A stretch of DNA of 64,000 nt from Yponomeuta sedellus (GCA_934045075.1 OW203751.1:9433321-9497320); one strand, 5' to 3'. Positions 1 to 10,500 are shown, counted from the stretch's first letter. Numbers and translations: made by a program. The notes: a model not told the origin generated them from the letters alone.

Positions 1-290
1 ACGCCGGTTCTGGGTACGTTTTATCTTTCCCTTTGCTAATACATCCCCTATTTGGTCGATGTATGTCCGATTGGGACGTCCTTTACCAGCCCTTCCACTC
101 ACATTCGCAATATATATTTGTTTCGTCAATCTTTCTTCCTTCATCCTCTCCACATTTCCAAACCAACGCAACATTCCTTTCTCAATTCAAGTCACTACAT
201 CCTCATTCAGTCCACAACGTTTTCTAATCAGACTATTGCGTATCCTGTCATTCAAAGTAACACTACACAGACTTCTATTACAACTTCATT
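1..290 (-). pseudogene. LINE reverse transcriptase C-terminal fragment (family A)
   Basis: Matches by eye the better preserved copy at 56147-56440 in the same orientation (shared 'tggtcgatgtatgtccg' and 'ttaccagcccttcc'). Read on the minus strand it gives a degenerate K-Q-IY-A-V-GRAG-GRPRRTY-type reverse transcriptase tail. Cut by the window edge. Confidence 0.6.
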
Positions 291-380
291 ATTAAAATTA
301 AATTATAAAAAATCTAACACGCCATTGGACGCTGTATCATCTCACTACGTATACGCAAAGGCCAAGTCAAAAATTAGTGT

Positions 381-965
381 TAAAACCTAACTGCAAAGTA
401 GGTAGTCGGGGCTGTAAGTAATGCAATTTGCTTAAGTCAGATGTCGCTGCCTGTACGTAATACAGAGAATATTGTAAAGAGGTTCGAAATTTCACTGATG
501 CCGTGAGTCGCCCATTGGCTCAATTGGTAGAGCGCTGGTACGGATAGCCAGAGGTTGCGGGTTCGAATCCCGGCATGGGTGAAATTTTTAGCCTCTAAAT
601 AGGTTTTTAAATTTGTTCCTTAGCACGGGTTAGTGCATTAAAAATAAAAATAGTGTAATCATGTGGGTACAGTGATATCGTTCCGATGTTAAAACCTAAC
701 TGCAAAGTAGGTAGTCGGGGCTGTAAGTAATGCAATTTGCTTTAGTCAGATGTCGCTGCCTGTACGTAATACAGAGAATATTGTAAAGAGGTTCGAAATT
801 TCACTGATGCCGTGAGTCGCCCATTGGCTCAATTGGTAGAGCGCTGGTACGGATAGCCAGAGGTTGCGGGTTCGAATCCCGGCATGGGTGAAATTTTTAG
901 CCTCTAAATAGGTTTTTAAATTTGTTCCTTAGCACGGGTTAGTGCATTAAAAATAAAAATAGTGT
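381..965 (+). mobile_element. Tandem dimer of tRNA-like repeat, with 9-bp target site duplication
   Basis: Two head-to-tail units with a 309-bp period (starts 381 and 690). Each has a leader (taaaacctaactgc...), a cloverleaf-forming tRNA-like part with A box (ggctcaattggtagagcg) and B box (ggttcgaatcc), a T-run (aaataggttttt) and an A/T-rich tail (gcattaaaaataaaaatag). Flanks 372-380 and 966-974 are both aattagtgt, so the dimer inserted as one piece. Confidence 0.85.
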
Positions 966-974
966 AATTAGTGT

Positions 975-1423
975 CATGTTACGTAACAATTTTCGCATAT
1001 AAATCACGAACATTACCGGAAATAGACGAGTAGAATAGTATTTAGAATAACGCGTGAAGAGACTTGAGCAAGTAGGCCACGTTTCCGAATTCCAGCTAAC
1101 TGTAAGGCTGGGCGCATGCTAAGACGCAGGCGACGCAGCACAGATTTAGTAAAGCATAGAACGTCATCGTCGCTACGTACGCTACGGGGCAGGCACGTGT
1201 GACGCAGACATGCGTCCTAGTGTGGGGTCAGAAGCAATGTATGTGCCGGTATGTAAATGTTATGTTATGCCCTGCTCTGCGTCTCGTTGTAGTGCCGGCA
1301 CAGATTTCAGCGCGACGCGACTAACAATTTTGTTGCAATCACTGCTGTGTATTCTTTGTCCTTAATTGGTAAAATTACACGTGCAATATCTAATTTGACC
1401 ATATCCGCAACACTACGCTACGC
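975..1423. other. Unclassified stretch with a SINE body fragment
   Basis: Contains a short piece of the tRNA-headed SINE body at about 1202-1262 ('cctagtgtgggg', 'gcaatgtatgtgcc', 'gtaaatgttatgttat'). Around it are CpG-rich lines (gacgcagg, gcgacgc) that look like an old DNA element. No gene seen. Confidence 0.4.
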
Positions 1424-1772
1424 TCAAAAACACGCATAGCTGATGTGGGTGTCCAGACTGCAAGGTTGAAGTGGAGCTGGGCAGGGCATATCAGCAGAAT
1501 GCACCCGGATAGGTGGGCAAGACTTGCCACCGAGTGGGTGCCACAAGGTGGTCATCGCAGGAGAGGTAGGCCAAGAAAACGTTGGCGAGACGATCTCGAC
1601 CGACACATGCCGGAGTGGTCTGAGGTGGCACAAGACAGATACATCTGGTCTGAGTTGGGGGAGGCCTTTGCCCAGCAGTGGGACACAAACGAGGCTACGT
1701 AAAAAAAAAATATCTAATTATAATATCTATGAATACTGTAATTTATGGCAATAAATGAATTGAATTGAATTG
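1424..1772 (+). pseudogene. RTE-clade LINE: reverse transcriptase C-terminus and 3' tail
   Basis: The frame around 1424-1702 reads TRIADVGVQTARLKWSWAGH, ISRMHPDRWARLATEW, GHRRRGRPRKRWRDDLD and WSELGEAFAQQW before the stop, the conserved end of RTE-type reverse transcriptases (KLKW-WAGH-AR and GRP-RW-D). The rest of the protein is missing (5' truncation). The tail holds an AATAAA and ends in three GAATT units, the element's own simple-repeat tail. Confidence 0.8.
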
Positions 1773-2440
1773 TCCTATAAGGTTCTCATAATAAGTAGTA
1801 GTAAAATACGTATACGATTTCAATAAGACTGTATTTATTTTAAAACTGTACAAGTAAAACTGATCAGAACAAATTAGGAAAATTAAATAATTTCTAAGGA
1901 AAAGAGTTTCGTCTTGTTTCATCAAAACTGAAACGGGAATTTGAAAAAATGCAAATAAAATCTGGAATGGGAGACGAAATTTTAAATTTTGATTTAATAA
2001 TAGAAGAAATAAAAAAACTGAGTAAAGAGGTTTGCACCGTTACAGTCCTACGTGAAAAAAAAAATGTTTCAGAACGCAAAAGCTAGTACCAAGATGGCGC
2101 GTCGTATCAGTCGTTTGGTCGGTATGCGTAGCGCACGCGCACACAAGTTTTAATTTCTCTCGCAGTATGGATACCACGTCAGGGGGGCGATTCTGACAGC
2201 CTACGCTTGGCTGCTGATCAACCTTGACATTTCCCTCAACAAAATTTCCTGTGATTTGTTTGTGGATGGGATAAAAGTTTTGATGGATGATAATGCTAGA
2301 GAGATCGCTGTGGGAGGTTATCTTTATGTAAGATAATGCTAGAGAGATCGCTGTGGGAGGTTGCCTTTAGTTCTGTAACGATTTGGTGTTCACTGTTGTG
2401 TTACATGAACTCTGTAAATAAATAAATCTAAATAATTCTA
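1773..2440. other. Unclassified AT-rich stretch
   Basis: No gene seen. The part at about 2020-2045 (gtaaagaggtttgcaccgtt) matches the end of the 'tgtaacggtgcaaacctc' repeat found at 16162 and 24255. A short direct repeat (gataatgctagagagatcgc) occurs at 2289 and 2334. Confidence 0.4.
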
Positions 2441-2449
2441 ATCTAATAT

Positions 2450-2870
2450 ATTATTTTTAAGTATTTAAGTATGTACATCAATATTCATATTTGCACCAAC
2501 TTCCCGTCTCACTTTTCCTTCAGCAACTCTCTATCGTAATTCGTAGGTTGAATGGAAAAAATCGCTTAAAGCAATAAGGCCGCCAGTTGTAATGTACCTT
2601 TGTAATTATTTTTTATTTGTTTTTTCCTGGTGTACAATAAGGGCACGTGTCGACGAGCACGGTTTCTACCCGGCACGGCGCCGGCCCGGCCAGGCACGGC
2701 TCCGAACCGGACCGGCACTAGCACCGGTGCACACTTGTATGGAGCTTTATACATAACTGGTACCGGCCCGACACCGGGCCGGCGCCGTGCCGGGCAGAAA
2801 CCGTCTCGTCGACACGCGCCCTAAAGAATATTATTATCTTATATTCTTATCTTCTTATCTAAATAAATCC
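2450..2870 (+). mobile_element. LINE 3' tail (gtgtacaataaagaatattcttatct type), interrupted by a MITE
   Basis: Shares 'taaggccgccaattgt' and 'gtgtacaataaagaatattc' with about ten other copies in the window (for example 12715-12800, 21340-21525, 22260-22375; minus strand at 5043-5220, 33930-34090, 54290-54430). Here the tail is split at 2640/2825 by the Harbinger-like MITE. Confidence 0.7.
2641..2821. mobile_element. Harbinger/Tourist-like MITE, GC-rich, long terminal inverted repeats
   Basis: 181 bp. The ends GGGCACGTGTCGACGAG and (as reverse complement) GGGCGCGTGTCGACGAG continue as near-perfect inverted repeats of about 49 bp. It is flanked by TAA at 2638-2640 and 2822-2824; a 3-bp TWA duplication is the mark of PIF/Harbinger transposases. 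No coding capacity. Far richer in G and C than its surroundings. Confidence 0.75.
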
Positions 2871-2939
2871 GGAATCACTTAGCAAGGAATCACTTGACAC
2901 AATATTTATTTAAAATAAAATAAAAAAAATATACATTCT

Positions 2940-3300
2940 CTGAAGATATTCTGAAACGCGGTTCAAAAAATGTGTCAAGTAGGTACACTTTACGCCAAAA
3001 GGGCTACTATAATGTAACAAATTACTTAGATGACAATGATGTCTGGAATTAAAGCCAGAGCAATGCATGGGTTATATATTTTATAACAATTTTTGTTCAA
3101 TTTTTCTCCAGTTCTATGTTTTATAGAACAATTGTGTAAACTCTGTTAATTAATGACTTAGAAAAGACTAAAGTTTGGAGTTTTATTGTCCATTTTTTCT
3201 TCAAAATGGTCTAGATTTTGAAATGGACACCTAGCTTGACTTGCCGCAGTTTCTGCGCTACTTTGAATAAAACCTTTTTCATTTCATTTCAGAAAACCAA
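2940..3300 (+). mobile_element. LINE 3' region with (TTTCA)n tail
   Basis: Shared lines 'gatgacaatgatgtctggaa', 'tggtctagattttgaaatgg', 'ctgcgctactttgaataaaa' and the tail catttcatttca recur at 9936-10500, 29465-29755, 62740-62960 (plus) and 39770-39990 (minus). 3' untranslated part of a non-LTR element whose coding part was not found. Confidence 0.65.
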
Positions 3301-3314
3301 ATTTAAATTCTTTA

Positions 3315-3352
3315 CGTTGAAATAAATTGAATTGAATTGAATTGAATTGAGT
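3315..3352 (+). repeat. (GAATT)n tail of an RTE-type element
   Basis: gaaataaattgaattgaat followed by more GAATT units, like the RTE tail at 1752-1772. Confidence 0.6.
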
Positions 3353-3577
3353 TTATGTAATTAACTGCTGAATTCGACAGCACGGCAGAATAGCCCACCG
3401 CCGGATGTGTGTCGCGCTTTCACTGCGCCGGCGCACGAGTGTTACTTAACTGAAACTAAGTCAGCGGGGGACTTGGCGTTATCGGCCAAGATCTGTCCTC
3501 CATCTCTCACGTTATTATTTAATTAACAATTTGCACACCTAAGGCAGTCGGGTTTCGGGTAGCGAGCGGTATTACTT

Positions 3578-3788
3578 CAACCCTTATATGTCCCTACTGC
3601 TGGGGCACAGGTCTCTTCCTGCATCGCAGGAAGGTTACACCAGCACCATGGGGGCCAAGTCCGGGTTGGTGGAGGATTGTAAGACAGTGGCGGGACTTAC
3701 TGTCAGAAGTTATCAAACCGCCCACAAGGCCTCTGACTTGGCTCAACGACTGCCATTATATGACAGCCGGCACCAACGGCTTAACGTG
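3578..3788 (-). mobile_element. 5S-type SINE, 5'-truncated
   Basis: Contains tail and middle part only (cccttatatgtccc to ggcttaacgtgc); the 5S-like head is missing. The following 3789-3840 matches 4313-4375, so the copies at 3.6 and 4.2 kb share flanking sequence and may be a duplication. Confidence 0.7.
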
Positions 3789-3839
3789 CGTACTGAAGGT
3801 GAACACAGGAAACATTTTGGTCTGATAATTATCACGTAT

Positions 3840-4190
3840 CATAATTTTAAAAACGTATTTAGAGGCTAAAAATTCCACCTATGCCGGGACTAGAACCCGC
3901 GACCTCTGGCTAACCGTGCCAGCGCTCTCCCAACTGAGCTTATGGGCGACTCACCGGTATCAGTGAAATTTCGAACCTCTTTACAATACTCTCTGTATTA
4001 CGTACAGGCAGCAACATCTGGCTGAAGTAATTTCAATCACTTGCAGCCCCGAGTACCTTACTTTGCAGTTAGGTTTTACACCGGAATGATATCGCTGTAC
4101 CCACATGATTATATTATTTTTAATGCACTAACCCGTGCTAAGAATTTTAAAAACCTATTTAGAGGCCATAAATTCCACCCATGTTCTGTT
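3840..4190 (-). mobile_element. tRNA-like repeat, minus strand, one full and one partial unit
   Basis: Shows the complement of the B box (gggactagaacccgcgacc), the A box region (ccaactgagcttatgggcga), the leader (gaaatttcgaacctctttac) and the start of a second unit at about 4140. Oldest-looking subfamily, with many substitutions. Confidence 0.75.
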
Positions 4191-4202
4191 ATGTTTCGAT
4201 AT

Positions 4203-4313
4203 CAATCCCCTCTGCTGGGGCACTGGTCTCTTCCTGCATCGCAGGAAATTCAGGCCATACTCCACCACGGGGGCCAAGTCCGGGTCGGTGGAGGATTGTA
4301 AGACAGTGGCGGT
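4203..4313 (-). mobile_element. 5S-type SINE, tail fragment
   Basis: ctgctggggcactggtctct to gacagtggcgg only. Confidence 0.6.
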
Positions 4314-4654
4314 TACTGAAGGTGAATAGGGAAAACATTTTGCTCTGATAATTATCACGTGTCATAATGTTAATGGTTAACTAGCGACCTTACGTGACCT
4401 TCAGCAAAATTAAAGTCCGACCGGTCTTGAGTTCTGTGGCTAGGCTGTTTAGCCTTTACACTTTTTATGAAAGTTTTTTGCAAAGATTTTGACGCAGAAA
4501 CACAGACCTTTGACCCGACAAAAAAAAACCTGTTTAAAATTACTCGACGGAATTACCTACGTATTAGTTGTTTTGTAGATGCAATTAAAACACGTATTTA
4601 GTGTGACTTCCAGTAATCTGGCAATTTCCTTGTAGGTATTATCCAATTTTCTAA

Positions 4655-4785
4655 GGTTAACACGAGCAGTAGACATTATATTACATTTTTACAATTTTCC
4701 GACGTTATGGCACTCTTTCAAAACGTCGGAAAATTGTAAAAATGTAATAAACGAGCATAAATCCGTATAAAAACAGTTTTAATTA
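4655..4785. repeat. Hairpin element of the 'cgagcataaatccgtataaa' family
   Basis: Arms acaattttccgacgtt and aacgtcggaaaattgt flank a short centre. Larger relatives lie at 5745-5955, 13375-13520 and 43318-43478 (shared 'gaacgagcagtagaca'-like start, 'tttcggcactttttca', 'cagttttaatta'). Class unknown. Confidence 0.6.
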
Positions 4786-4869
4786 GGTATTATCCTCTTC
4801 AACAAATCAACCTTCATATTTTAGTGGGAAAATCATCCGTGAGGTATGAGTCAACGGTAAGAGAAGAAT

Positions 4870-5042
4870 ATATTCTTTTTAATGCACTAAACCGTGCTAA
4901 GGACAATTTTGAAAACCTATTTAGAGGCTAAAAATTCCACCCATGCCGGGTTTTGAACCCGCGACCGCTGGCACGGTTAGCCAGAGGTCGCGGGTTCGAG
5001 TCCCAGCATGGGTGGAGTTTTTAGCCCCTAAATAGGTTTTTT
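4870..5042. mobile_element. tRNA-like foldback repeat
   Basis: Left half is the antisense unit (taatgcactaaaccgtgc, cacccatgccgggtt), right half the sense unit (ggtcgcgggttcgagtccca, cctaaataggttttttaa), joined within the anticodon arm at about 4965-4975. No clear target site duplication. Confidence 0.7.
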
Positions 5043-5220
5043 AAGATAAGAGTATTCTTTATTGTACACACCAGAAAATAATGACAGAGACAACAGTTAT
5101 AATAGAATAGGTACAATTGGCGGCCTTACTGCTGATAGCAATTTCTTCCAGGCAACCTTAAATCGGAAAGATTGCAGAAGGAGAAATTGAGACGCGTAGT
5201 TGGTGCTCGTCGAATATTAA
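5043..5220 (-). mobile_element. LINE 3' tail (rattattctttattgtacac type)
   Basis: Reverse complement of the gtgtacaataaagaatattc tail followed by its upstream part (caattggcggccttactgct). Confidence 0.6.
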
Positions 5221-5310
5221 TGTACATACGTATACGTTATAAAATAAACTTACATAGATAAATACTATTATAAACATGCATAAACATTAAGTTATGTTAG
5301 CAAGCATGTT

Positions 5311-5668
5311 ATCAGCCCTTGTATGTCCCCACTGCAGGGGCAAGGGTCGCTTCCTGTATCGTAGGAAGGTTAGGCCACACTCCACCACGAGGGTCAAGTC
5401 CGGGTTGGTGGAGGATTGTAAGACAGTGGCGGGCCTTACCGTCAGAAGTTATCAAGCCGCCAATAAGGCCTCTGACATGACTTAACGACTGTCATCATAT
5501 GACAGGCACCAACGGCTTAGCGTGCCTTGCGAAGCACGGAATCGCTCGGAAAAATGCCACTAGCGGTAGTCACGGGACGGTCACCCACCCTGCACCTGAC
5601 CGCGCCTGTTGTTGCTTAACACAAGTGATTGATTCCAATCACTCGGTTCGCCTAGGCTTCGCTCTATG
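5311..5668 (-). mobile_element. 5S rRNA-derived SINE, full length
   Basis: Read on the minus strand: head with 5S box A-like (gttaagcaac) and box C-like (gggtgaccgtcccgtgac) motifs, middle (gccgttggtgcc), then tail (ccccgcagtggggac, agggctgat). Same layout as the copy at 60069-60433. Confidence 0.8.
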
Positions 5669-5744
5669 CAACCATGATAGGAAAGAATAAATGGGATATA
5701 GCTAAGATTGTACCAATTTTTTTTAAACAAAGGTTTGAAGTATT

Positions 5745-5955
5745 TTCTAAGGTTAACACGAGCAGTAGACATAATTAAAACCTCATGATCTGAGATTAAA
5801 ACTGATTTTATACGGATTTATGCTCGTTTATTAAATTCTTTACAATTTTCCAACGTTTCGGCACTTTTTCACCTGAAAAAGTGCCGAAATGTTGGAAAAT
5901 TGTAAAAAATGTAATAAACGAGCATAAATCCGTATAAAAACAGTTTTAATTAAAG
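5745..5955. repeat. Hairpin element of the 'cgagcataaatccgtataaa' family
   Basis: Inverted arms run from gattttatacggatttatgc to gcataaatccgtataaaa around a centre acctgaaaaagtgccgaaat. Begins with aacacgagcagtagacata like the copy at 4655. Confidence 0.6.
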
Positions 5956-6189
5956 GTTTGATTGACGACATTTTTGTTATGTTGTCTATGTTAGTCCCAC
6001 TGCTGAGCACGGGGTTTCTGTCGAGGTGAGAGTGTGGGCTTTATTGCCACGCGTGCCCACAGCTGATTGGCAATTTCAAGGTACGTGAACACCTCAGACA
6101 CTTAGAGTTCCTTACGCTGAAGACAAACACCACTCGCGAATGTAATTTTGTTTGGGCTTTAAAAATAATTTACCTACGTATATCTTCTA

Positions 6190-6570
6190 TAATATTCAGC
6201 GATTCATTTTTAAATGAATCGCTGAATGTGTTGGTAAGCGCAAATCTAGAGAGCAGCTGAACCTGATTCACTAATTCTTTTTTTAGAATATTCCTTGAAA
6301 TACGAGGATGGTTCTTACGGAGGGAAAAATTTAAAAAAAGTTAAAGAATCGACTGTTAGGCGGTACGAAGTTCGCTGGGTCAGCCAGTCTATAATATAAA
6401 AATGAATCACTGAATGTGTTGGTAAGCGCAAATGTCGAGAGCAGCTGAACCGATTTCGCTAATTCTGTTTTTAGAATATTCCTTGAAGTACGAGGTTGGT
6501 TTTTACGGAGAGAAAAATTTAAAAAAAGGTAATCGACTGTTAGGCGGTACGAAGTTCGCTGGGTCAGCTT
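6190..6570 (+). repeat. Two tandem copies of a dispersed repeat
   Basis: Units at about 6214-6385 and 6398-6568 both run from gaatcgctgaatgtgttggt to aagttcgctgggtcagc. Minus-strand relatives lie at 35440-35640, 36580-36620 and 37830-38400. A palindrome aatgaatcgctgaa-type turn sits at 6200-6225. Confidence 0.6.
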
Positions 6571-6624
6571 ATTATTAATAGAAAAATGTTATACAAATTA
6601 CCGATTAACACGTAAAACACTTTG

Positions 6625-6890
6625 CTGTGTGGTGTCGGCCTACAGAATAGCACCAAACCAATTCTTCCCGCGGGTGTCGTAAAAGGCGACTAAGGGACAC
6701 AAAGCGGGGGGTGGGCAGCAGCGCCCCCTGCAGTACAATTCTACCGGACTGCGATCCCCAACCCGCATGCCCAGCGTGGGGATTATGGGCATTACCCCCT
6801 ATGATAGCACAACGTGGCGCTCTTTAGGGGAGGGCTATGTCCAGCAGTGGACTAGTATAGCCTGACGACGACGACGACGACGACGTAAAA
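6625..6890 (+). mobile_element. RTE-tailed short element
   Basis: Runs from tgtgtggtgtcggccta to gggctatgtccagcagtgga, ending in (GAC)n (6866-6884). Nearly the same sequence is at 9510-9770 (plus) and 40690-40945 (minus). The tail encodes the RTE end L-GE-YVQQW. Confidence 0.7.
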
Positions 6891-7317
6891 CAAGTTGTAT
6901 TTCCTAATATTCATAAATCGTCTTTTATTCTAGTTTTAGTTATTTTAATTAGTTATGCTAGCTGCTTCATAAGCTACATCGTTTACTGTATTTAAGTGCT
7001 CGTTGTTAATTCTGTTTTTCCTCCTTTATGAAATAAAATAAAAATAAATGAATAACTGTCACGCTGTATGTACCTACATATATTTGGCATTACGCTTTGA
7101 CTAACACCTGATTATGACTTGAATGTAATGCTATGTTTACAAAGCTGTTTTGCACACCTTTTAGTAATAGATAAGTAAAAAAAGCACTAATAAGTTTTTT
7201 TGTTCCGTTTCTTTTGTAGTGTGAAATTCTAAACTCAGAAACGGCCGCATATCTCCCAAACAGCTGCACCAATTTCTATGAAACTTGCACCAAAAGATAG
7301 CCCATCTCAACACTCAC

Positions 7318-7459
7318 CAGCATAGGTATGTTGGGCACCACCACGGCGTCGTCGTCGGGCCCAGCGCTGAGCTCCGGCTTGAAGGTGTACGTGCGGCGAT
7401 AGTGGAATGAGAGCGTCCCGTTCTCGTTGTCCGTTATATTCACCTTCTCCCATTCTTGG
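7318..7459 (-). CDS. CD36-family scavenger receptor, exon 4 (ectodomain)
   Basis: 142-bp exon with acceptor ctctctccacag and donor gtgagt. One base completes the codon split from exon 3 (Ser103), then 47 codons: QEWEKVNITDNENGTLSFHY, RRTYTFKPELSAGPDDDAVV, VPNIPML. In CD36 proteins the block after GPYVY reads x-E-x-x-EKVN-x-x-x-N-x-NGT-x-S(F/Y) and then a Y/W-x-F stretch before a SxG turn; all are present. NIT (residue 110) and NGT (116) are sequons. The exon ends in phase 0. The next exon must lie to the left of position 1, since nothing CD36-like was found between 1 and 7317. Confidence 0.9.
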
Positions 7460-7498
7460 CTGTGGAGAGAGAAAATATAACATTATAATTAAACCATG

Positions 7499-7700
7499 AC
7501 GACCTCTGTGGCGTAGCGGTGCCACGTCTGCCTACCATGCAAGAGGTCCCGGGTTCGAATCCCGGCTGGAAACAAAAAAAAACAGTCCAGGTCTTGGATG
7601 TTTACATGTTTGTGATGTCGTTGTTTCTGGTTCCCACGACACAGGGTATCCTAGTGTGGGGCCAGAAGCAATGTATGTGCCTGTGTGTAAATGTTATGTT
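7499..7700 (+). mobile_element. tRNA-headed SINE (gacctctgtggcgtagcgg family)
   Basis: A box tggcgtagcggt, B box ggttcgaatcc, then an A run and a body (gtttacatgtttgtgatgtc, cacgacacagggtatccta) ending gtaaatgttatgtta. Other copies: 11455-11650, 31395-31605, 61980-62175 (plus); 25325-25470, 37154-37275, 55930-56120 (minus). Confidence 0.8.
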
Positions 7701-7701
7701 A

Positions 7702-7910
7702 TTTTTCGGCCTAGACAATAGCACCAACCCAAATTCTCCCCGCGGGTGCATAAAAGGCGACTTGGGGACACAAACCGGGGGGTGGGCAGCAGCTTCCCCT
7801 GCAGTACAATTCCACCAAACTGCGATCCCCAACCCGTATGCCCGGCGTGGGGATTATGGGCATTAGGCCTCAATGATGGCACAACCTTGCGCAATGGCGT
7901 TCATTGTTCT
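7702..7910 (+). mobile_element. RTE-tailed short element, 3' part lost
   Basis: cggcctagacaatagcacc to gcacaaccttgcgcaatgg; follows directly on the SINE at 7499. Confidence 0.6.
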
Positions 7911-8095
7911 ATTTGAGTAAGGAAACTTGGTTATAAACATGATTCACCCAGCACACTGAGTTGGTCCTTCTATACTCATACACCCTCTCACACACACTCA
8001 CGCACACTCATCAAACACACAGAGAGATTCACATACACCAACGGTATATTGTAACTACCTACATTAATTTATATTATCTTTATAGTAACAATACA

Positions 8096-8375
8096 ATAAT
8101 TGCTAACCGTGAAGGAAAACATCGTGAGGAAACCCGCAGCTTGGTTGGCTCCGCACGTATTGACTAGTCTTCCCTGTGGGCTAGGCCGACTAAGCTGTCA
8201 GGATGGTATAGGTGCTGGGCAAGCCTACACCATCTATAAAAACCATGTCCCAGGCACTACAGCGTCGGAGTGGTCCCTTCACCCATCTAGTGTGAGTGAA
8301 GATATCACTGGACGCTGTATAAATCATCTCATTAAGTAGATGCAAAAAGCCAATATTATTATTACAATAATTGTT
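8096..8375 (+). mobile_element. SINE of the 12916 type, 5'-truncated
   Basis: Body from ctaaccgtgaaggaaaacat to gccaatattattattac; lacks the tRNA-like head. Full copy at 12916-13342. Confidence 0.75.
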
Positions 8376-8595
8376 AACTTTTGTATTGTACTATTTTTAA
8401 CGTACACATGTCAAAGCTACATACGTACTATATTGAAAGTGAAGAGCACTGTTGCCTGAGATACTGGTCTAAGGCTAGTTCAGGCCCAGAAGATAATTGT
8501 TTATATGCATCTTTGCCTCAAATATTGTAAACAATACCTACGCCTAAAATGTAAACATCTTGTAAAAATTTTGAAAGAAATAAAGATAATTATTA

Positions 8596-8893
8596 CACTA
8601 TTTTTTATTTTTAATGCACTAACCCGTGCTAAGGAACAAATTTAAAAACCTATTTAGAGGCTAAAAATTTCACCCATGCCGGCATTCGAACCCGCAACCT
8701 CTGGCTATCCGTACCAGCGCTCTACCAATTGAGCCAATGGGCGACTCACGGCATCAGTGAAATGTGAAATTTCGAACCTCTTTACAATATTCTCTGTATT
8801 ACGTACAGGTAGAGCGCTGGTACGGATAGCCAGAGGTTGCGGGTTCGAATCCCGGCATGGGTGAAATTTTTAGCCTCTAAATAGGTTTTTAAA
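8596..8893. mobile_element. tRNA-like foldback repeat with 14-bp target site duplication
   Basis: Antisense unit with tail and leader (8596 to about 8808), then a sense tRNA-like half (gtagagcgctggtacgg to aggttttta). Flanks 8582-8595 and 8894-8907 are both aaagataattatta. The junction lies in ttacgtacag/gtagagcg. Confidence 0.85.
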
Positions 8894-8907
8894 AAAGATA
8901 ATTATTA

Positions 8908-9508
8908 TTAGGGGAGGGCTATGTCCAGCAGTGGACTAATTTAGCTTGAAGAGGAAACCATTTTTCAATTTCAATTTCAACTTCGCGAATCTCGCCGCGA
9001 GTGAGTGAGAGACGGGCAATGTCATCGCATCATAATTACATGCGTACAGTGCTACACAAGAAATAAGTTTCGCGGATGTACCTGCGCAGATGACCAAATT
9101 TTGGATGTGCGGCAAGTTGATTGACCAATCAGATAGTTTAATTTTATGGTGAGCCGCGCGCCTTTGTTGTTATTGGTTGATTCAACGTCATGGATGCAGG
9201 TGACTATTAGTTTGGCAATATTAGCGTGAGCGAAATAGGTAGCGCTACTGCGGCAATCAATTCTGCACCTTAACCGTATCGGTTAAAGATTATGTTGAAT
9301 AGCTTCGGGTACTTTCGTTACACTTCTTCCTAGCCTGCGCGAACGTAGATTCCCGAAGGGACTTTTATGATGTTTAGTACTGTACTATGTAATTTATTTT
9401 ATTTTTATGCGTATTTATTTATTTGTATATTAAGTAATTGTATTTATTTATTTATCTTCCATAGTACCTTCGCTCAAGTGGTTTGTCGAACATTGTACCG
9501 TCATAAAA
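8908..9508. other. RTE tail scrap and unclassified sequence
   Basis: 8908-8940 is ggggagggctatgtccagc plus agtggac. The rest (about 8945-9508) shows no gene and no repeat that recurs in this window. Confidence 0.4.
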
Positions 9509-9509
9509 T

Positions 9510-9772
9510 CTGTTGCTGTGTGGTGTCGGCCTAGAGAATAGCACCAACCCGATTCTTCCCGCGGGTGTAGTAAAAGGCGACTAAGGGACACAAACCGGGG
9601 GGTGGGCAGCAGCGCCCCCTGCAGTACAATTCCACCGAACTGCGATCCCCAACCCGCATGCCCAGCGTGGGGATTATGGGCATTACCCCCTATGATAGCA
9701 CAACGTGGCGCTCTTTAGGGGAGGGCTATGTCCAGCAGTGGACTAGTAAAGCCTGACGATGACGATGATAAA
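9510..9772 (+). mobile_element. RTE-tailed short element
   Basis: Near-identical to 6625-6890; ends in a GAC/GAT run (gacgatgacgatgat). Confidence 0.7.
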
Positions 9773-9935
9773 ATCTGTTTGTCCGTGTGTTTGCCACAAA
9801 CAGTTGACTGTCATTAAGCGCATGCAATATTGCATGATATCGTATTAAAAGGAAGCAAATAGAGCCTGAGATAGTACGGTTAGTTACACCAGTTATCTTG
9901 CTCTGTGTAATAAAATCCCTGAAGGTATATTAAGT

Positions 9936-10500
9936 TTGACTGAAACGCGGCTCAAAAAATGTGTAAAGTACACATTGTGTTAAAAGGCTACTATAATATT
10001 AAGGACTAGCTTTTCCCCGCGTATTTAGATTCTATTAAGAGTATTTATTTTAAGTTTCAAGAAAATTAGACAACATTTTTTATACCTCCCATACAAATGT
10101 TGGCAACCCTTTTCTCCCCCTTAGGGGTTTAATTTCAAAAAATTCAGTCTTATCCTTGTCTACGTTTTATATAGACCCTCTGTGCAAAATTTCAGCTTCC
10201 TAGGTCCAACGGCTTGGGCTGGGCGTTGATGAGTGAGTCAGTCAGTCAGGACTTTGAATTTTATTTATATAGATTATTTAGATGACAATGACGTCTGGAA
10301 TTAAAGCATGTAAAATGCATGAGTTCTGTGAAAATTGTGTAATCTCTGTTCGTTAAGGACTTTGAAAAGACTAAGTTTGGAGTTTTTTGTCCATTTTTTC
10401 TTCAAAATGATCTAGATTTTAAAATGGACACCTAGTTTGACTAGTAACGTTAATTAAGCCGCAGTATATGCGCTACTTTGAATAAAACCTTTTCATTTCA
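9936..10500 (+). mobile_element. (TTTCA)-tailed LINE 3' region with a nested repeat
   Basis: The LINE piece is split between 'gctactataat' and 'atttagatgacaatgacg' by a repeat at about 10010-10270 (actagcttttccccgcg to tttatttatatagatta), which also occurs at about 20200-20390. The uninterrupted order is visible at 2995-3060. Confidence 0.65.

Noticed and set aside
515..585. tRNA gene with a good cloverleaf
   Set aside because: The same sequence occurs more than fifteen times, in both orientations, always inside a repeat with leader and tail, often truncated. It is a SINE-type head, not a single tRNA gene.
2630..2824. GC-rich ORF rich in Arg, Pro and Gly
   Set aside because: It is the Harbinger-like MITE read through; the amino-acid pattern follows from its inverted ends.
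7307..7525. 72-codon minus-strand ORF
   Set aside because: It overlaps exon 4 in a different frame (GRHGLIIMLY); the CD36-like reading is in another frame with splice sites.
7499..7572. tRNA gene
   Set aside because: Followed by an A run and a body shared by at least six other copies; the anticodon stem is poor.
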